Notes under the pieces: model-generated
Database searches by the model: none
Seen by the model: the letters and a program-made list of their open reading frames with translations, nothing else
What the model was told of the DNA's origin: nothing
Part shown: positions 63,661-64,000 of the stretch, one piece after another
Numbering within the stretch: the stretch's first letter is position 1
How the letters are laid out: each line of letters opens with the position of its first letter
Translations under genes and position numbers: made by a program
DNA from: Amblyornis subalaris
Lineage: Eukaryota; Chordata; Aves; Passeriformes; Ptilonorhynchidae
NCBI GenBank assembly: GCA_018881555.1
Contig: JACAXG010000164.1
Location: forward strand, 1,053,747-1,117,746
DNA: 64,000 nt
Reading direction: 5' to 3'

Positions 63661-64000
63661 ATCGAATCAGGGATATATGTCATATTAAGAATAGCTCTCT
63701 TCCTTTAACTCTGAAACTGTGATACTAAAACTAAATTGAGACATCTAGATATCAAATAATGATAACATTTTTTTTTCCCACTGTGTGTTTTATTCCAATT
63801 AGAGTACACTTCGAACACTTAGCTCCATGGCATATGCTCATAATTAAACATGCCTAAAAATATCAGGGAAAATTAATTTAAACCAGATCCATTTTTAAAT
63901 GTCTTGTTTAAAAGTGAATAATGAAAGAGAAAAAATAAACTAGTATTCCTTGGCAATACTTAAATTAGAACTGAAGTTTAACAGTGTATTTGTTGCACAT
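63661..64000. other. AT-rich sequence, nothing recognised
   Basis: The window ends in AT-rich unique DNA with a T run near 63770. No gene or repeat is identified. Confidence 0.5.

Noticed and set aside
1..64000. CRISPR arrays, operons, ribosome binding sites, prophage
   Set aside because: The window is vertebrate nuclear DNA; no regularly spaced repeats or bacterial gene layout are present.

Overview
The window is AT-rich vertebrate nuclear DNA, almost certainly from a bird. The evidence is repeats: at least seven CR1 LINE pieces, including several with the bird-type CR1 3' end (for example 62744-63262 and 14501-14777), plus two avian-type retroviral LTRs. CpG is scarce outside the LTRs. I found no protein-coding exon, rRNA, tRNA gene or CRISPR array that I could support. 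The window reads as intergenic DNA or part of a very long intron. Isolated single n bases occur throughout, so it comes from a draft assembly with masked ambiguous calls.

Layout. 1-2594: plain AT-rich sequence. 2595-3560: a plus-strand CR1 reverse-transcriptase fragment with two frameshifts, joined directly to the 3' part of an older LTR (3561-3815). 4116-4720: a complete solo LTR on the minus strand, flanked by a perfect 6-bp target-site duplication (AAGGAT), with CCAAT boxes, TATA box, poly(A) signal and a CpG-rich R-U5. 4727-8886: no gene seen. 8887-9375: a GC-rich, LTR-like island. 9376-13390: no gene seen, with an A/C-only tract near 11.5 kb. 13391-15248: an old CR1 split by a younger CR1 inserted inside it. 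15249-37839: long AT-rich sequence with microsatellites, a small relic CR1 3' end (20385-20530) and a hairpin (27411-27486).

37840-38810: a very diverged CR1. 38811-52555: AT-rich sequence holding a G-rich tract, a 12-bp inverted repeat (43622-43676), a tRNA-derived SINE relic (about 44898-44995), a strong G-quadruplex motif (47472-47502) and a purine-rich degenerate repeat tract (47672-48004). 52556-52700: a relic minus-strand CR1. 52701-62743: AT-rich with no gene seen. 62744-63262: a well-preserved minus-strand CR1 3' end, followed by a plus-strand CR1 ORF2 fragment (63370-63660).

No genes cooperate here; the history is one of repeated retrotransposition. The best candidates for function are the intact LTR promoter and the structured non-coding elements (two hairpins, two G-quadruplex motifs). 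Family names rest on my recognition of the sequence, not on a database search.
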